A stretch of DNA of 64,000 nt from assembly GCA_006969905.1 (NCBI GenBank), contig CP030887.1, positions 248,001-312,000 of the forward strand, in the 5' to 3' direction. The notes beneath the pieces were generated by a model. That model made no database searches. It worked only from the letters and a program-made list of their open reading frames with translations, and was not told where the DNA came from. Of this stretch, positions 44,601 through 55,000 are shown piece by piece. The translations under genes were made by a program, and so were the position numbers. This DNA is from Balneolaceae bacterium. Its GTDB lineage: Bacteria > Bacteroidota > Rhodothermia > Balneolales > Balneolaceae. Every line of letters starts with the position of its first letter. Position 1 is the first letter of the stretch.

Positions 44601-46391
44601 TTGAAATACCTCCTTACTCTCATAGCATACCTTTCCAGTATTTTTTCTGTTGCTGCACAACAAGTTGATACAACATATATCTGGCCTACAAGTGCTAGTC
44701 CATACCTTTCTTCTACATTTGGTGAAACCCGCTCTGCTCATTTTCATGCCGGGCTGGATATTAAAACCTGGGGCAGAGAAGGCTACAGGGTTTATGCATC
44801 AAGAGATGGAATACTTCATCGTTTGATTGTTACAAACCAGGGATATGGCAAAGCCATTTATTTAAAGCATAATGATGGTACTTATAGTGTTTATGCCCAT
44901 CTGCAACGATTTATCGAACCATTTCAGCATATCGCTGATTCAGTACGATTAGTTGATTTCAATTATGAAATGGATCTTCCGCTTGAATACCAAAACATAA
45001 CTGTTAAGCAAGGTGAAGTAATTGGGTACACAGGTTCAACAGGCGTTGGCCCGCCGCATTTACATTTTGAAATTCGTGATACTCAAAACAACCCGATTAA
45101 CCCATTAGCCTCTAACCTGAATATAGAAGATACAACACCCCCACTTTTCCGTTCTTTAATGATAGAACCTCTTTCTGTTGATGCATCCATAAATCAAAAA
45201 AAGGCTCCTGTTGCAATAAATCCCGTTAATATTGAGAATGATGTGTATGATTTTGGTGAGGTTGCGGTTGCGGGCACTATTGGCATAAGTGCAAATGTGT
45301 ATGACCAATCTGATAGAGTGAATAATCGATACGCTGTATATGAACTATTGCTAATCATTGAAAATGATACGCTATACCATGAACAGATAAACCAATTTGA
45401 TTTTGACCAATCCGATCAAATGTTTCTGAATAGAGTTCCGGCTCCTGAATCATCTCGCAGGTCTTTTCAACGGCTATTTCAAAAAGATGGAAACAATCAC
45501 CCTTTTTTGCTAAAAAGTGAACGGCATTCAAAAGGCAATTTTTCAGTTCCATATAAAATTATTGCAAGAGATTTTTATGGGAATGAGGCCATTGCAACAG
45601 TTAGCTTTTATCCTGATTTAGAAATTCCTTTTATCTACCACACTCAGGCTTATGATTCACTAAGCTTCTTTATCAACGGATACTGGACAGAAGACTGGAT
45701 TAGTATGGATTCATTAGTGCTGGATTTAACTTCTTACAAATATCAAAACCTTTTAATAGATGGTAAATCCATACTGAAAAGGGTATATCCTGAAGAAAGT
45801 TATGGATTTTATACGCCGGATTTTCGATTGCATACTCAATTTCTGAAAGATACTTTTTTTGACACCCTAAGTGTTCTAGCCTCTTATTCAGTAATAGGTG
45901 ACACAGCAAAAATACATCTTATACCTGCTTCTTTGCCTTCCAAAAGACCGTATAGCTTACAATTCTATCTGGGTGATTTGTGGCAAGATTCATCCAAGTT
46001 TCGTCTATACGAATTTGATCCGACAAAAGAATCCTATTCCTTTATTGAATCTTATGTGAAGGGACGAACACTAACAGCATCCCCCTCCCAACTGGGAGAA
46101 TTTACCATCCTTAGTGATACTACTGCTCCAGAGATAACAAAACCTGTATTGGTAAGCACATTTGGCACTAACCAATCGTATCAGATTCAAGTGCTTGATA
46201 ATCTTTCCGGAGTAAATCCAAAATCAGCCATATTCAAAATAAACGATGTTCAGGGCATACCTGAGTATGATTTTGAATCAGATACTTTTACCTATTACCA
46301 TCCGACTTTTAAACCGGGTAAAAAAAGTACAATTTATTTTGAAGTAGAAGATAACGCCGGCAATAAGACCACTAACACCTTCTCGTTGTAA
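44601..46391 (+). CDS. M23-family peptidase with C-terminal beta-rich region
   Basis: A 596-aa exported protein with a signal peptide (LLTLIAYLSSIFSVAAQ). The start is TTG at 44601; no nearby in-frame ATG would keep the signal peptide. The LytM-type peptidase domain (residues about 25-190) has the zinc ligands in HFHAGLDIKTWG (HxxxD) and PHLHFEIRD (HxH), with GDG-like VYAHLQRF between. The remaining about 400 residues are beta-rich and may be Ig-like. It probably cuts peptidoglycan cross-links or other Gly-rich peptides in the periplasm. The convergent ridA gene ends one base away. Confidence 0.9.
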   Translation: MKYLLTLIAYLSSIFSVAAQQVDTTYIWPTSASPYLSSTFGETRSAHFHAGLDIKTWGREGYRVYASRDGILHRLIVTNQGYGKAIYLKHNDGTYSVYAHLQRFIEPFQHIADSVRLVDFNYEMDLPLEYQNITVKQGEVIGYTGSTGVGPPHLHFEIRDTQNNPINPLASNLNIEDTTPPLFRSLMIEPLSVDASINQKKAPVAINPVNIENDVYDFGEVAVAGTIGISANVYDQSDRVNNRYAVYELLLIIENDTLYHEQINQFDFDQSDQMFLNRVPAPESSRRSFQRLFQKDGNNHPFLLKSERHSKGNFSVPYKIIARDFYGNEAIATVSFYPDLEIPFIYHTQAYDSLSFFINGYWTEDWISMDSLVLDLTSYKYQNLLIDGKSILKRVYPEESYGFYTPDFRLHTQFLKDTFFDTLSVLASYSVIGDTAKIHLIPASLPSKRPYSLQFYLGDLWQDSSKFRLYEFDPTKESYSFIESYVKGRTLTASPSQLGEFTILSDTTAPEITKPVLVSTFGTNQSYQIQVLDNLSGVNPKSAIFKINDVQGIPEYDFESDTFTYYHPTFKPGKKSTIYFEVEDNAGNKTTNTFSL

Positions 46392-46392
46392 A

Positions 46393-46773
46393 CTAACTGG
46401 TGTATGCGATACAACTTATTTCCACTAAAACACTCTTAGGGAGCGTTTGCACAGCTACCGTTTCTCTTGCGGGCGGCTCTGATGGAAAGTAGGCCCCATA
46501 CACCTCATTAACTGATACAAAGTCTGCCATATCATCTAGAAAAATTGAGCATTTCACAACTCTAGAAAAATCGGTTCCGGCTTCTTCGAGCACAGCTTCC
46601 AGGTTCTTCATTACCTGTTTGGCTTGTTCTGCAGCATTTTCTCCTACCAACTCCATTGTTTTTGGGTCTAAAGGAATCTGTCCCGAGCAATACAGCACTC
46701 CATTAAGTTCAACAGCCTGGCTATAAGGCCCTATAGCTGCAGGTGCATTTGGTGTAGATATAATTTTTTTCAT
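46393..46773 (-). CDS. ridA: RidA family enamine/imine deaminase
   Basis: A 126-aa protein with family marks: IGPYSQAVELNGVLYCSGQIPLD (written here in two parts as IGPYSQAV and GVLYCSGQIPLD), NLEAVLEEAGTDFS and the catalytic Arg in PARETVAVQTLP. RidA hydrolyses reactive 2-aminoacrylate-type imines formed by PLP enzymes. It is convergent with the M23 gene and divergent from the TPR gene. Confidence 0.96.
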   Translation of the reverse strand: MKKIISTPNAPAAIGPYSQAVELNGVLYCSGQIPLDPKTMELVGENAAEQAKQVMKNLEAVLEEAGTDFSRVVKCSIFLDDMADFVSVNEVYGAYFPSEPPARETVAVQTLPKSVLVEISCIAYTS

Positions 46774-46905
46774 TATGTATGGTTTTATTAAACTGTATTC
46801 TAATGTATTGTGCGCCTTCTTTTTTTGCGGAAAGCACTACTTATGGTTACTTTTAACAACTTATCAAAACAACTTGAAATCAACCACTATCAATTTTTAT
46901 TTAAG

Positions 46906-48216
46906 ATGAAAAAGCTACTTAATGCCTCAATAGCATTTCTCCTTACAGTCATATTTATAAGTTGCGGAGGAGATAATTTTATTAAAGAGGCTGAAAACGG
47001 GATTTCGTCCGGAGATTATAATGCTGCTTTGATTGCAATTGATTCTGCGCTAGCTAAAGATCCGAATAATGCAGAAGCCTATTATCTGCAAGGAAGGGTG
47101 TATGGACAATTGGCTCAGAATAATTCAAATATTGCAAGCCGTAAGCAAGATTATATTAATATGCTCAATTCTTTTGAAAGTATAGAACAGCTTGAATTAG
47201 ACGAAAAACAAATGGAGGTCAGAAAGCTGCAAATTGAAAATCATATACTAGAAAAATGGAGTAAGGAACATAACGCAGCTGTTCAATATGCAACAAATGA
47301 CCCTTCTGCTCCCCAGGTTGAAAATCCACTAGAGTTAGCAGAGTATCATTTGATAAACGCGACTACAATTAATCCGGATAGCGCACTTTCTTATGAAGTG
47401 CTTTCTGAAGTATATCGCATGAGACAAAACTACAGTGGTGCAATCTCTGCGTTAAATAATGCAATGTCACTACAGGAAAAGCCAGCTTCTTATAACTATA
47501 GTAATCTCGCTTCCTTCTATATGATGCAAGAAAACTATGATTCAGCTATTGAGGTTCTTTATGATGGGCTTGAACACTACCCTGATAGCGTAGATCTAAC
47601 ACAAAAGTTAGCCGACTCATATTCTAATAAAGGAGACTATGACAATTCCATTAAAACACTAGAGGGATTATTAGAAAGAGAACCTGATAATCCGCAGTAT
47701 CATCTTGTACTTGGGACCCAAGTATATATTATGGCTAGCAATATTGGTGACGAGATTTCCTCAAAATATGACCAGGTTTTTGACCTGGAACGTGATATCA
47801 GGAATCTTAGAGGTAATGAAAAAACTGATGCGGAGCAAAAAGTAAAACAGCTTAAAAACGAAATAGAACAGGCGCAAAACCGTGCCGATGAGCTTATTGA
47901 AAGAGCCATAGAAGAGTTAAATATAGTAATAGGATTAAGGCCTGATGATCCAACAACATATAACACTTTGGGTATTGTATATCAGAATAAAGCTGCTGCT
48001 TTATTCGATCAAAGAAATGCAACTACTAATAATGAAGAGGCTGCCGCGCTAGATACTCAAGCCAAAGAAGAGTTGAGAAAAGCTATGGAGAATTATGAAA
48101 AAGCTACCGAGCTTGACCCGGAAAATACTGAGTATTGGGGAGCACTATTCAGAGTTTATACATCCCTTGGAATGAATGAGAAGGCTGAAGAAGCTATGAA
48201 AAAGGCAGGTATGTAA
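46906..48216 (+). CDS. TPR-repeat lipoprotein
   Basis: A 436-aa protein from ATG 46906; an upstream start at 46810 would add 32 residues before the signal peptide. The signal peptide ends with lipobox FISCGGD (acylated Cys). Multiple TPR units run through the protein, such as AEAYYLQGRVYGQLAQ, ALSYEVLSEVYRMRQNYSGA and TTYNTLGIVYQNKAA. A charged coiled-coil-like part (residues 300-345) interrupts them. It probably acts as a scaffold in the envelope. A weak promoter pair TTTG/TACTTTTA lies at 46824-46855. The next gene is similar in type and starts ten bases on. Confidence 0.8.
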   Translation: MKKLLNASIAFLLTVIFISCGGDNFIKEAENGISSGDYNAALIAIDSALAKDPNNAEAYYLQGRVYGQLAQNNSNIASRKQDYINMLNSFESIEQLELDEKQMEVRKLQIENHILEKWSKEHNAAVQYATNDPSAPQVENPLELAEYHLINATTINPDSALSYEVLSEVYRMRQNYSGAISALNNAMSLQEKPASYNYSNLASFYMMQENYDSAIEVLYDGLEHYPDSVDLTQKLADSYSNKGDYDNSIKTLEGLLEREPDNPQYHLVLGTQVYIMASNIGDEISSKYDQVFDLERDIRNLRGNEKTDAEQKVKQLKNEIEQAQNRADELIERAIEELNIVIGLRPDDPTTYNTLGIVYQNKAAALFDQRNATTNNEEAAALDTQAKEELRKAMENYEKATELDPENTEYWGALFRVYTSLGMNEKAEEAMKKAGM

Positions 48217-48226
48217 TTTCGTTTTT

Positions 48227-49408
48227 ATGACATCAAAAACTGTTAAAAATATCACCCGGGCAGCTTGCTTTGTGCTCGCTCTCGGGTTTTTTTATTCCTG
48301 TGGCTCAAGTAAAGTAAACCTTGATGAGCTCATTGATAATGGAGAATACCAAAAAGCATTAATACAGACAGATAAGGAGCTTGAAAAAAATCCGGGAAAT
48401 CTGGATCTCTATTTTTATAAAGCATCTATCCAGACAAAAATTGCAGAAACTTTAGACGTTGCAGACCGAGATAGTATTTATACTGCTTTTTCTGAAACAA
48501 TTGAGAAATCTTCAAACCTTTCGGAACCTCCAGCTATTACCATAAGATTAGATAGTTTAAGGACAGACCGATGGGTTTTTGAACATCAAAGTGGACTAGA
48601 CTTGTATGAAGAAGGACAGCAAAATTATTACGAAGCCCTCGCTCATTTTGAGAATGCTTTGATAATTCGTGACGACAAAGTTGAAACCTACAAGTCACTG
48701 GCGGTAACACAATATAAGCTTGGAAATATAGAAGAAGCTATATCCACTTTAGATGCTGCAAAAAGTATTGCTGAACTAGATTCAGAAATTTATGAAAACC
48801 TGGGTTTTCTCTATCTCCAGCAGGGTAATGCCACTCAATCTGTTTTCTACTACAATTTAGCCGGGCAAGAAATTCTGGAAAACAAAAATATCGCATTCGG
48901 ACTTGTGAATGCCTACATATCGGATAACAAAACAAATGATGCTCTTGAGTTACTGGATGATTTAACTCAGGCTTATCCCAATGATCCTAAGGTGCATAAT
49001 GTATATGGCACTTTGTTATTCAAACAAGTTCCTACATTATTTTCAGATTTGGAAAATGCTTACATCAACAATGACTCTCTAACTGTATCAAACTTAAAGG
49101 TTGAAATAGAAGGTCTTGCGGAAAAAGCAGAACACCAATTGCAAAAAGCATATACCATCAACGGACAGGACATAGAGAATACGGAAAGCCTTGCTGTATT
49201 TTATAACAATATGTCCGGGGGATACTTTTCGGTATTAGGCTCCAGTTTTGAGCTGGACAAGAATGCTATTGAAGAAAAGGCAATACGCCTAGTGGGTTTT
49301 GCAATCGATTACTACGAAAAGTTGGTTGAAATGGCTCCTCAAAATGATCTTTTCAAACAAAAGGTTCGGAATTTAACTACCCTAAAAGAAAGCAGATCCA
49401 ATTCATAA
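48227..49408 (+). CDS. TPR-repeat lipoprotein
   Basis: A 393-aa protein. The signal peptide ends in lipobox FFYSCGSS (acylated Cys). TPR-like helices follow (LDLYFYKASIQTKIAE, ETYKSLAVTQYKLGNIEEA, EIYENLGFLYLQQGNATQ). It is related in architecture, not clearly in sequence, to the preceding gene, ten bases upstream. The stop overlaps the start of the trans-sulfuration gene by one base. Function is unknown. Confidence 0.8.
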   Translation: MTSKTVKNITRAACFVLALGFFYSCGSSKVNLDELIDNGEYQKALIQTDKELEKNPGNLDLYFYKASIQTKIAETLDVADRDSIYTAFSETIEKSSNLSEPPAITIRLDSLRTDRWVFEHQSGLDLYEEGQQNYYEALAHFENALIIRDDKVETYKSLAVTQYKLGNIEEAISTLDAAKSIAELDSEIYENLGFLYLQQGNATQSVFYYNLAGQEILENKNIAFGLVNAYISDNKTNDALELLDDLTQAYPNDPKVHNVYGTLLFKQVPTLFSDLENAYINNDSLTVSNLKVEIEGLAEKAEHQLQKAYTINGQDIENTESLAVFYNNMSGGYFSVLGSSFELDKNAIEEKAIRLVGFAIDYYEKLVEMAPQNDLFKQKVRNLTTLKESRSNS

Positions 49409-50544
49409 TGCGTTTTAATACAAAAGCTATTCATGCTGGCCAGCAAAATGAACAAACTACTGGCGCAGTAATGCCCCCTATTTTTCAAACTTCAACCTAC
49501 GCTCAAAAGGCACCCAATGTACATCAAGGCTATGACTATGCAAGGGTAGGAAATCCAACCCGAACAGCTCTTGAGAAATTGATTGCCGGACTCGAAGGCG
49601 CAGATGAGTGTGCCTGCTTTGCAAGTGGTGTTGCAGCTATGGATGCATTGATGAAGATGTTCAGACCGGGAGATCACATTATAGCTACCAATGATTTGTA
49701 CGGTGGGTCCTATCGTTTATTCACTACTGTATTTGAGCCATATGGTATAGATATTAGTTTTGTAGACATGACTGATCTTGATTTGGTTAAAGAAGCCATA
49801 ACTGAATCTACAAAAATGCTATGGATAGAAACCCCTACTAACCCACTACTCAGGGTGGTAGATATTAAAAAACTTTCGGACATCGCCAAAAACAATCATA
49901 TACTTACAGTAGTTGATAATACCTTTGCCTCTCCATATTTACAGAGACCTTTAGAGCTGGGCGCTGATGCTGTATTGCACTCAGCTACTAAATATCTTGC
50001 GGGTCATTCAGATGTTATCCACGGGGCAATTGCCTCTTCCAATAAGGAAATCATGGAGAATTTACGTTTCCAGGTAAAAACTACCGGAGCAGTACCCGGA
50101 CCTATGGATTGTTATCTGACTTTGAGAGGTATTAAAACTTTACATGTTCGTGTAGAACGCTCCGTTCAAAATGCTAAACAAATAGCAGAATTTCTGTCCT
50201 CCCATCCTAAAGTTGAGGAAGCTATTTATCCGGGATTATCATCCCATCCGCAACATGAATTGGCCGCTCTGCAAATGGATGATTTTGGGGCTATGGTTTC
50301 TTTTTCCCTAAAAGATGATTCTATGGAAGCAGGTATTCAATTTATGAGTAATACCAAGGTATTTACACTTGCTGAGAGCTTAGGAGGGGTGGAATCTTTA
50401 ATGAGCCATCCTGCTTCTATGACACATGGCTCTATTCCCAAAGAGGTAAGGGAAAAATCCGGGCTTCATGATTCACTAATAAGACTTTCAGTGGGTATTG
50501 AAGATATTCAAGACTTAATCGAAGATCTGGATCAAGCTTTTTAA
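49408..50544 (+). CDS. Cystathionine gamma-synthase/lyase-family PLP enzyme
   Basis: A 378-aa Cys/Met metabolism PLP enzyme. The N-terminal TKAIHAGQQNEQTTGAVMPP, YDYARVGNPTRTALE, the glycine-rich CACFASGVAAMDAL and the PLP-binding K195 in HSATKYLAGHSDVIHGA are diagnostic. The C-terminal SLGGVESLMSHPASMTH is typical of the CGS/CGL/MetY group. The stop-start overlap with the TPR gene (TAATG) implies co-translation. Synthase versus lyase cannot be decided from sequence. Confidence 0.93.
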   Translation: MRFNTKAIHAGQQNEQTTGAVMPPIFQTSTYAQKAPNVHQGYDYARVGNPTRTALEKLIAGLEGADECACFASGVAAMDALMKMFRPGDHIIATNDLYGGSYRLFTTVFEPYGIDISFVDMTDLDLVKEAITESTKMLWIETPTNPLLRVVDIKKLSDIAKNNHILTVVDNTFASPYLQRPLELGADAVLHSATKYLAGHSDVIHGAIASSNKEIMENLRFQVKTTGAVPGPMDCYLTLRGIKTLHVRVERSVQNAKQIAEFLSSHPKVEEAIYPGLSSHPQHELAALQMDDFGAMVSFSLKDDSMEAGIQFMSNTKVFTLAESLGGVESLMSHPASMTHGSIPKEVREKSGLHDSLIRLSVGIEDIQDLIEDLDQAF

Positions 50545-50625
50545 CAACTCCTTTGAGTAGTTATTACTATCTTCTCAAGGTTCAAAAAGCGCTTTTTTCT
50601 TAATAATCTTTTAATTCATTTTTTG

Positions 50626-51804
50626 ATGCGAGACGTAGTTATTGTTGAAGCTAAAAGAACCCCAATAGGAGCCTTTGGTGGCTCTTTATCATCATTTACA
50701 GCACCTGAACTGGGCGCAATGGCGATACTTGAAGTAGTAAAATCCTCGGGTATAAAGCCCGATGAAGTACAAGAGGTTGTACTGGGTAATGTTCTTACTG
50801 CTGGAATTGGGCAGGCTCCCGCGCGCCAAGCAGCATTAAAGGCCGGGTTGTCTCAAAAAACGCCAAGCACTACTATAAATAAGGTATGTGCTTCAGGTAT
50901 GAAAGCAATTATGATCGCTGCAGATCAGATCCGGCTAGAAGAAGCTGATATTATTGTTGCCGGGGGCATGGAGAGTATGAGTAACGTACCATACTATCTT
51001 CCCAAACAACGCTATGGCTCAAAGTATGGACATGTACAAACTGAAGATGGAATCCTTAAAGATGGCCTTTGGGACGTTTATAATGATTACGCCATGGGAA
51101 ATGCTGCAGAATTATGTGCCAGGGAATGTAAAATCTCTCGTGAAGAACAAGATGAGTTTGCAATTAGCTCATATAAAAGAGCATTAGAAGCACAAAAGGA
51201 GGGCTTTTTTGAAAATGAGATCATCACAGTTAAAGTAACCGACCGTAAAGGAAATATCACTATGGTCACGGAAGATGAAGAAGTTCAAAAAGTAAATTTT
51301 GATAAGATTCCCAATCTTCGTCCTGTCTTTGAAAAAGAAGGAACGGTTACAGCTGCTAATGCATCCAGCATTAATGATGGTGCTGCTGCTGTTTTGTTAA
51401 TGAGTGCTGAAAAAGCTGATGAGTTAGGTCTTAAACCATTAGCTAAAGTTTTAAGCCATAGCAGTGCTGCAAAATCTCCTGAATGGTTTACAACAGCACC
51501 AGCTGATGCCATTCCTATCGCATTACATAAAGCGGGACTTTCAATAAAAGATATAGACCTTTTTGAAATAAATGAGGCATTTTCAGTTGTTTCTATCGCC
51601 AACAATCAAATCCTTGAGCTGGATCCTGAAAAGGTAAATATACATGGAGGTGCTGTTAGTATTGGACATCCTATTGGTTGTTCGGGTGCCCGAATTATAG
51701 TCACTTTGATCCATGCGCTTCTCAGAACCAATGGTAAATATGGTTGTGCAGGTATCTGCAATGGTGGTGGTGGCGCTTCTGCTTTAGTTTTAGAAATGAT
51801 TTAA
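50626..51804 (+). CDS. Acetyl-CoA C-acetyltransferase (thiolase)
   Basis: A 392-aa biosynthetic-type thiolase. ATG 50626 is preferred to the TTG one codon upstream. The nucleophile C88 is in TINKVCASGMKAIMIAA. The catalytic His in GHPIGCSGAR and the C-terminal acid/base Cys in GCAGICNGGGGASALV are present. NEAFSVVSIANNQIL is also conserved. The reaction is acetyl-CoA condensation or beta-ketoacyl-CoA cleavage. The gene is preceded by an 80-base gap and followed by a 243-base region with a candidate promoter for porU. Confidence 0.95.
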   Translation: MRDVVIVEAKRTPIGAFGGSLSSFTAPELGAMAILEVVKSSGIKPDEVQEVVLGNVLTAGIGQAPARQAALKAGLSQKTPSTTINKVCASGMKAIMIAADQIRLEEADIIVAGGMESMSNVPYYLPKQRYGSKYGHVQTEDGILKDGLWDVYNDYAMGNAAELCARECKISREEQDEFAISSYKRALEAQKEGFFENEIITVKVTDRKGNITMVTEDEEVQKVNFDKIPNLRPVFEKEGTVTAANASSINDGAAAVLLMSAEKADELGLKPLAKVLSHSSAAKSPEWFTTAPADAIPIALHKAGLSIKDIDLFEINEAFSVVSIANNQILELDPEKVNIHGGAVSIGHPIGCSGARIIVTLIHALLRTNGKYGCAGICNGGGGASALVLEMI

Positions 51805-51826
51805 ATTCATTAATTACTTTTTTTGT

Positions 51827-51857
51827 TTGACATTATTACAATTGACACATATAATTG
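51827..51857 (+). promoter_or_regulatory. Candidate promoter upstream of porU
   Basis: TTGACA at 51827-51832 and TATAAT at 51850-51855 with a 17-base spacer form a perfect sigma70 consensus. The same DNA has the Bacteroidota-like TTTG (51826-51829) and TATAATTG (51850-51857; one mismatch to TAnnTTTG). The 5' leader to the porU ATG would be about 185 bases and contains a short hairpin GCGTTGAAAACGC at about 52009. Confidence 0.45.
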
Positions 51858-52047
51858 CATCAGACTTTAAACAAAACCATTCTGCATAGGTTATAGAGCT
51901 ACATACAAACAAACGTAAATCAGCCACATCCAAAAATCAAAACCGGGTCACCTGATCCTAAAGTCTAACACAAAGCTCATATAAATACAAAATAGCTACT
52001 ATTCATACGCGTTGAAAACGCACATCAAGTAATAGACTTAAATTAAT

Positions 52048-55000
52048 ATGCAATTGAGGATTCTGCTATTATGCGGATTGCTTTCATTCTTTTTACCTGG
52101 GATTGTTTTTTCTCAGGCAATTAAAATGATTGCTGAAACTGGCTCATTTACCGATTATGAATTGGTAAATAATGAATTGCATATACTTCCCTCCCACTCT
52201 ATCTCTATACCTTCCATCGCAAACTCCTCGTTATTTAGGATAATTGAACAATCAGTGGTTGAAGTACCTGTCACCTATTCTCCAGAAGAAGCCACACGGC
52301 TTTTTATTTCCAGTGATTCTTCACAGGTTATTGAGAAAGTAAATGAAGGTTTGTACCGGGGGAAAAAGGTTTCCGAAATAAGAATTCATAGGGCAAGGTA
52401 TGGCAAAACAGGTACTCTGGTAACTAAGTATTTAAAATTCAGGGTATATAAAGCGGGAAATACAAACACCCTCGCAAGTACAAAAAAGTCCAAAAGTATA
52501 GATCACCCGCTTGGTTCGGGAACCTGGTATAAAATCCCCGTTTCAAAAAATGCGGTTTATCAACTTGATGCCGATTACCTGGGAGATTTAGGCATTCCGT
52601 TATCATCTATTGATCCAAAAAGGATCCAGCTTTGGGGAACCGATGGATTTCCTTTACCAGAAAGAGTAGGTGATGCCCGTTCCTCTTTTAGCCAAATACC
52701 TATTCTGGTAGAAGGCGAAGATGACGGATCGTTCGATTCTTCAGACAGGGTAATATTCTATGGAAACAGCCCCCATAGGGTTAACCTCAATCTTGGTCTC
52801 TATTCTCATTCTTTGCATCCTTATAGCGATCAGAATTATGTTTTCCTTACTGTAGGATCTGAAAATGGTATACGCATTCCTACGCACAATGGCAATCAAA
52901 ATCCAAACCTCACTGTAACCACATTTGAGGACTTTATATGGAAAGATGAAGAGTTAACTAAACCAGAAGGTAAGTTTAAATCAGGCCGTTTTTGGCTTGG
53001 GCAAAAACTTGAGCCTGCTCAAAGTGGGTTCATTTCTGTACTGAAAGATACTATTGCCGGTTTTGTTTCGGGATCACAAGTCAGGGTAAGCGCTAGGTTC
53101 TATGCAAGATCCGAACAAACCACATCCTATGATGTAAGAATTAATAATACCGATGTTACATCCCGTTCGGTAAGCAGACTTATAAGTGGATATAATGAAT
53201 CGGATGGGGCCGCAGCAAACCCTTCTACGTTTAACCAAAGTGTTAGTCTGACTTCGGATAATGGTATAATTGATGTATCAGTAGATGTTACTCACAGGGA
53301 TAGTGGTTCTGAATTTTTTATAGATTGGATACGGATTAATGCTGAACGTGAGCTTTTAGCGCAAAATGACTTCCTCTATTTTTATACACCTTCAAATTCT
53401 GACCCTGAAGAAGACACGCAGTACATACTGAAGGGTTTTTCAAGTACACCATACGCTTTTGATGTCACTGATCCTGCTACACCAGTCCTAATACCAACTA
53501 TTACAAATGGATCTGATTACAGCATTAATTATAGTCGTAACTCCGGCCGTCATATAATTGCTCAAAATCAACCTGATGTGCCCGGAGCGGGTATAGAAAT
53601 CGAAAATCAGAATCTTTCAGGCATTTCTTCGTACCCGACCTATGTTGTTGTTACATCGAAAGAACTTGAGACGGAAGCAACTGAATTAGCAGATTATAGA
53701 AAAGACCAGGGTTTGGAACCTGTTGTGGTACTACAACAACAGATTTTCAATGAATTCTCCGGGGGTATTCCCGATCCTGTTGCTATTCGTGATTACGTGA
53801 AGTTTCTTTGGGAGAGAGCCAACTCAGATGGTCAACCGGTACCGGAATATTTATTGTTATTTGGCGACACTTCTTATGATACAAAAGGGATTATCCCAAA
53901 TGCGTTGACCAATCATATCCTCTCCTATCAAAGTGCACAATCTACGGATAGAATTGGCACTTTCGGAACAGATGATTTCTTTGCTTATTTGGATGATGAA
54001 GAGGGAGCTTTTGGAGGAGGTACTACATCAAATTCTTTCCTGATGGATATAGGTGTTGGTAGAATACCTGTGCAAACACGCTCATCTGCAGCAGTTTTTA
54101 TTGATAAGATCAAAAACTATGAAAGTCAGTCTAGCTCAGGTGACTGGCAAAACCTGTTTACCTATGTTGCTGATGATGATTTTCCTGAACCTGCAAAAAA
54201 TCGTGATATTCATGTATTAAATGCAGATGTATCAGCTGAGTTAATGCAGGTTAATGAACCAGGCATCCGCCTCAAAAAAATCTATACTTTTTCTTACCCA
54301 ATTGAGATTTCCGGTGCAGGGCGCCAGGTTCCTCAGGCAACCCAGGATTTAATCAACACTGTTAATAACGGAACCCTGGTAGTTAACTATTCCGGCCATG
54401 GAAATGAACAAACCCTTTCAGATGAAGAACTATTCCTGTCTGAATATGTCCAGAATTTTACCAATACTGATAAGCTTTGTGTTTTGGTTACAGCTACCTG
54501 TCAGTTTGGTAGGTATGACGATACTGAAACTCAATCGGGTGCTGAAAAATTTATTCTTGCTGGTAATGGGGGTGGAATTGCCGCTCTCACAACTACCCGT
54601 GTAGTTTTTACTAACTCATCAGTAGGTAATAATAATTTCGGATTGAATATTGTTCTTTCACAAAAGCTGTCTGAAAGAATAGTATCATCTCCAAAACGCT
54701 TAGGTGACATTTTCAAAGAAACAAAAAATGGTATTATTCCGGGGGGGACTTCAACAGTTGGTTCTTCCAGAAATAATAAAAAATTCATTCTTTTAGGAGA
54801 CCCCGCCACCATTTTTCAACTCCCTTCACAAAAAGCTGAACTTTTGTCTGTTAATGATTCGACTACCTCTTCTTTATCCAGTTCTATTAACATCCGGGCG
54901 TTGGATGAAATCAACTTAACAGGAGTAATACGAAATGCACAAGGTGATACGGATATAAACTTCAATGGAGAAGCAAGCATAAGTATTTTTGACGCGCGTA

